From: an uncultured Sphingomonadaceae bacterium
GTDB taxonomy: Bacteria; Pseudomonadota; Alphaproteobacteria; Sphingomonadales; Sphingomonadaceae
DNA: 64,000 bases
Reading direction: 5' to 3'
Assembly (NCBI GenBank): GCA_937995515.1
Contig: CALKJZ010000014.1
Span: 169,039-233,038 of the forward strand
Of this stretch, positions 61,845-64,000 are shown in pieces. Numbering within the stretch: the stretch's first letter is position 1; each line of letters opens with the position of its first letter. The notes under the pieces were generated by a model. It made no database searches, was not told the DNA's origin, and saw only the letters and a list, made by a program, of their open reading frames with translations. The position numbers and the translations under genes are program-made.

Positions 61845-63305
61845 ATGGCCACGCCGGCTGCCAAGATGCCGCAGACGCCCGATCCCTCGGAAGAACTGGA
61901 GGCGATGCTGCGCCGCCAGCGGCTCGCCTTCGAGGCCGAGCTCCCGGTCAGCCTCGAGGCCCGGCGCGACCGGCTCGACCGTGCGATCGCCTGCGTGCTC
62001 GCCTGGAAGGACCGGTTTGTGGAGGCGCTCTCCGAAGATTTCGGCCACCGCTCGCGCCAGCAGTCGATGATGACCGACATCGTGGCCTCGGTAAAGCCGC
62101 TTCGCCATGCGCGCCGGAATGTGGCGCGCTGGATGGCGCCCGAGCGGCGACCGCTCGAGGCGCCGCTCGGCCTGCTCGGCGCCAAGGCCCGGATCGAATG
62201 GCAGCCCAAGGGCGTCGTTGGCATCATCTCGCCCTGGAATTTCCCCGTGAACCTCACCTTCGGCCCGCTCGCCGGCGTGCTGGCTGCAGGCAACCGGGCA
62301 ATGATCAAGCCCTCGGAATACACGCCGGCCACCTCCGAGGTGCTGAGGCAGGCGATCGCGGCCCATTTCGACCCGAGCGAGGTGGCCGTGTTTCCCGGCG
62401 GCCCCGAGGTGGGCGAGGCCTTCTCCGGCCTCGCCTTCGACCATCTGATCTTCACCGGCAGCACCGCGGTCGGCCGGCACGTGATGGCGGCGGCTGCGCG
62501 CAACCTCGTGCCGGTCACGCTCGAGCTCGGCGGCAAGTCGCCGACCATCATCAGCCGCTCGGCCGACGTGCTGATGGCAACCGAGCGGGTGGTGCTTGGA
62601 AAGCTGATGAACGCCGGGCAGATCTGCCTCGCGCCCGATTATCTCCTCGTGCCGCGCGAGGCCGAGCATGCGGTCATTGCCGGCATCGAGCTGGCAACGG
62701 CGAAGCTCTACCCCACCATGCTCGCCAACGATGATTACACGAGCGTGATTTCCGGCCGCCACCGGGACCGGCTGCAGGGCCTTATCGACGATGCCGCAAG
62801 CAAGGGCGCAGAGATTGTCGAGGTGAACCCCGCGCGCGAGGATTTCAGCCAGCAGAACACGCACAAGATGCCGCTCACCCTCATCCGCAACCCGACCGAC
62901 GAGATGAAGGTGATGCAGGAGGAAATCTTCGGACCTGTCCTGCCCATCCGCACCTACGAGCAGGTGGAGGATGCGATCGCCTACGTGAACAGCAGGCCCC
63001 GCCCGCTCGGCCTCTACTGGTTCGGTGAGGACGAGAAGGAGGCGCGCATGGTGCTCGACCGCACGATCTCGGGCGGGGTGACGCTCAACGACGTGGTGTT
63101 CCATGTCTCGGCGGAGGATCTGCCGTTCGGCGGCATCGGCCCCTCCGGCATGGGCGCCTACCATGGCGAGGACGGCTTCCGCACCTTCAGCCACGCCAAG
63201 AGCATCTACAAGCAGCCGCGCATCGACATTGCGGGCCTTGCCGGCTTCAAGCCCCCCTATGGCCGGACGACCGAGGCGACGCTTGCGCGCGAGCTCAAGG
63301 GCTGA
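61845..63305 (+). CDS. Coniferyl-aldehyde dehydrogenase
   Basis: NAD(P)-dependent aldehyde dehydrogenase of 486 residues that resembles the coniferyl-aldehyde group. Active-site motifs: catalytic cysteine in NAGQICLAPDYLL, general base in TLELGGKSPTI, cofactor motif IFTGSTAVGRHV, and IISPWNFPVNLTFGPLAG. A strong GAGGAGG site precedes ATG. Could oxidise coniferyl or other aromatic/long-chain aldehydes; no lignin-degradation cluster is nearby, so the physiological substrate is uncertain. Confidence 0.9.
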   Translation: MATPAAKMPQTPDPSEELEAMLRRQRLAFEAELPVSLEARRDRLDRAIACVLAWKDRFVEALSEDFGHRSRQQSMMTDIVASVKPLRHARRNVARWMAPERRPLEAPLGLLGAKARIEWQPKGVVGIISPWNFPVNLTFGPLAGVLAAGNRAMIKPSEYTPATSEVLRQAIAAHFDPSEVAVFPGGPEVGEAFSGLAFDHLIFTGSTAVGRHVMAAAARNLVPVTLELGGKSPTIISRSADVLMATERVVLGKLMNAGQICLAPDYLLVPREAEHAVIAGIELATAKLYPTMLANDDYTSVISGRHRDRLQGLIDDAASKGAEIVEVNPAREDFSQQNTHKMPLTLIRNPTDEMKVMQEEIFGPVLPIRTYEQVEDAIAYVNSRPRPLGLYWFGEDEKEARMVLDRTISGGVTLNDVVFHVSAEDLPFGGIGPSGMGAYHGEDGFRTFSHAKSIYKQPRIDIAGLAGFKPPYGRTTEATLARELKG

Positions 63306-63361
63306 CCGGAGGGCGGAAGGCGGCGGTTGATTTTGGCCGGGCCTCTGGCACAGGCAGGGTG

Positions 63362-63643
63362 ATGGCACGCGCGCGAATCTTCCGTCACGGCACCTCCGCC
63401 ACGCAGTCGGGCCGGCGGGGTGCCAGCCAGTGGGTGCTCGAGTTCGAGCCGCGCGAGGCCAAGCGGCCAGATCCGCTGATGGGCTGGGCGGGAAGCGGCG
63501 ACACGGCGCAGCAGGTGCGCCTCACCTTCAGCAGCCGCGAGGCCGCGCTTGCCTATGCAGCGCGCAACGGCATCGAGGCGGAGGTCCTGCCGCCGCCGCC
63601 GCACCGGATGATCGTGAAGAGCTACGCGGAGAATTTCCGCTGA
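63362..63643 (+). CDS. NDUFS4-like complex I accessory subunit (ETC complex I subunit)
   Basis: A 93-residue protein of the NDUFS4/AQDQ family, found in alphaproteobacteria as an accessory subunit of NADH:quinone oxidoreductase. Features: WVLEFEPREAKRPDPLMGW, VRLTFSSREAALAYAARNG and a final KSYAENFR. It is encoded apart from the nuo operon, which is usual. GTG at 63359 is also in frame. Confidence 0.9.
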   Translation: MARARIFRHGTSATQSGRRGASQWVLEFEPREAKRPDPLMGWAGSGDTAQQVRLTFSSREAALAYAARNGIEAEVLPPPPHRMIVKSYAENFR

Positions 63644-63719
63644 CCGGCGCAGCCGGCCGGGCGCCGACGCGGGCGCGCAATCTTTCACGAACCGCCTCTC
63701 TCCCCTAAGGCGGGCACGG

Positions 63720-63796
63720 GCGTCCGTAGCTCAGCCGGATAGAGCACCCGCCTTCTAAGCGGGATGTCGCAGGTTCGAATCCTGCCGGGCGCGCCA
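63720..63796 (+). tRNA. tRNA-Arg (anticodon TCT)
   Basis: A 77-base cloverleaf with encoded CCA. Acceptor GCGTCCG pairs with CGGGCGC (one wobble); D-arm GCTC...GAGC; anticodon stem CCCGC/GCGGG around CTTCTAA, giving anticodon TCT; T-arm GCAGG-TTCGAAT-CCTGC. Reads AGA/AGG arginine codons, rare in this GC-rich genome. Confidence 0.97.
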
Positions 63797-63882
63797 TTCA
63801 TTTTCGGATCATGTGGATGAGGCCGGGTGGGGTCTGGCCATGTGGTCGTGCGCCCTTGCCCGGGCGCCGGGAACCGGCGCGG
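63797..63882. other. Short intergenic region after tRNA-Arg
   Basis: No integrase, att-site repeat or RNA gene is seen. A CGGGCGCCGG/CCGGCG cluster could form a weak hairpin. Confidence 0.3.
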
Positions 63883-64000
63883 TCAGGTGCCGCTGGTCTT
63901 AGCCATCAGTTGCTGGAGCGCGGCGCGGTGCCCGGGTGCCCTGACCAGTTCGATGAAGCGCAGGCTCCCCGCGCTATCGAGGCGCGCCCGGGCCTGCTCG
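63883..64000 (-). CDS. C-terminal end of an unidentified protein, start beyond window
   Basis: A minus-strand frame of 39 codons runs in from the window edge to a TGA at 63885-63883. It includes RARLDSAGSLRFIELVRAPG and LQQLMAKTSGT just before the stop. The composition is protein-like, with Leu/Arg-rich amphipathic pattern. Too short to identify the family. The stop faces the tRNA gene. Confidence 0.5.
   Translation of the reverse strand, partial: EQARARLDSAGSLRFIELVRAPGHRAALQQLMAKTSGT

Noticed and set aside
63720..64000. tRNA-Arg as integration site of a mobile element
   Set aside because: No integrase or direct repeat of the tRNA 3' end is visible in the remaining 200 bases; the frame at the edge is too short to judge.

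Overview
The window is one continuous piece of a very GC-rich alphaproteobacterial chromosome. The gene set points to Sphingomonadales or a close relative: a pckA / ChvI-ChvG / HprK-RapZ-PTS locus, BamF (DUF3035), a two-domain cold-shock protein, a SUF operon led by an Rrf2 regulator, coniferyl-aldehyde dehydrogenase and alternative oxidase. Genus and species cannot be read from it. Genes are packed tightly, and most operon junctions are ATGA, TGATG or GTGA overlaps. Almost everything is core or house-keeping. The only mobile-element trace is a decayed IS5-type transposase near 41.0-41.5 kb. No prophage, CRISPR array or complete IS was seen.

Layout. 0-9 kb: the 3'-truncated tRNA methyltransferase gene trmFO (-), then a + operon of a TauE-type exporter, its TIGR02186 partner, aminopeptidase N and an M16 double-module peptidase. 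9-15 kb: an MFS permease (-), a Wzx-like flippase, a medium-chain oxidoreductase and the HslVU protease. 15-24 kb: a long minus-strand operon running from an Rrf2 Fe-S regulator through sufB-C-D-S-T-A into a methyltransferase, a photolyase-like FAD protein and N-formylglutamate amidohydrolase. 24-29 kb: cold-shock protein, a small membrane protein, DUF1244, pyruvate kinase, a glycosyltransferase and a J-domain protein.

29-36 kb: pckA divergent from chvI-chvG-hprK-rapZ-PTS IIA-HPr, a carbon-status and envelope-stress signalling block, then alternative oxidase. 36-41 kb: bacterioferritin divergent from ileS-lspA-bamF. 41-44 kb: the transposase remnant and a minus-strand cassette of methyltransferase, polysaccharide deacetylase and GT2. 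44-47 kb: serine hydrolase, DUF3422 and ABA4-like proteins. 47-52 kb: recombination and replication genes ybaB-dnaX, the 4.5S SRP RNA, an acyltransferase fused to a DUF2125-like domain, a YdcF protein and a zinc-ribbon protein. 52-59 kb: TamB/TamA, a META lipoprotein and MscL. 59-64 kb: LemA with two TPM-domain proteins, coniferyl-aldehyde dehydrogenase, an NDUFS4-like complex I subunit, tRNA-Arg(TCT) and the tail of an unidentified gene.

Envelope biogenesis recurs (BamF, TamAB, LspA, flippase, LPS-type enzymes, acyltransferase), as does Fe-S/iron handling (SUF, bacterioferritin, each with a candidate operator in its promoter). The most noteworthy points are the transposase remnant whose DDE-region motif has become a 15-bp tandem repeat, the acyltransferase-DUF2125 fusion, the photolyase-like protein with its domains in unusual order, and palindromic operator candidates at the suf and bacterioferritin promoters.
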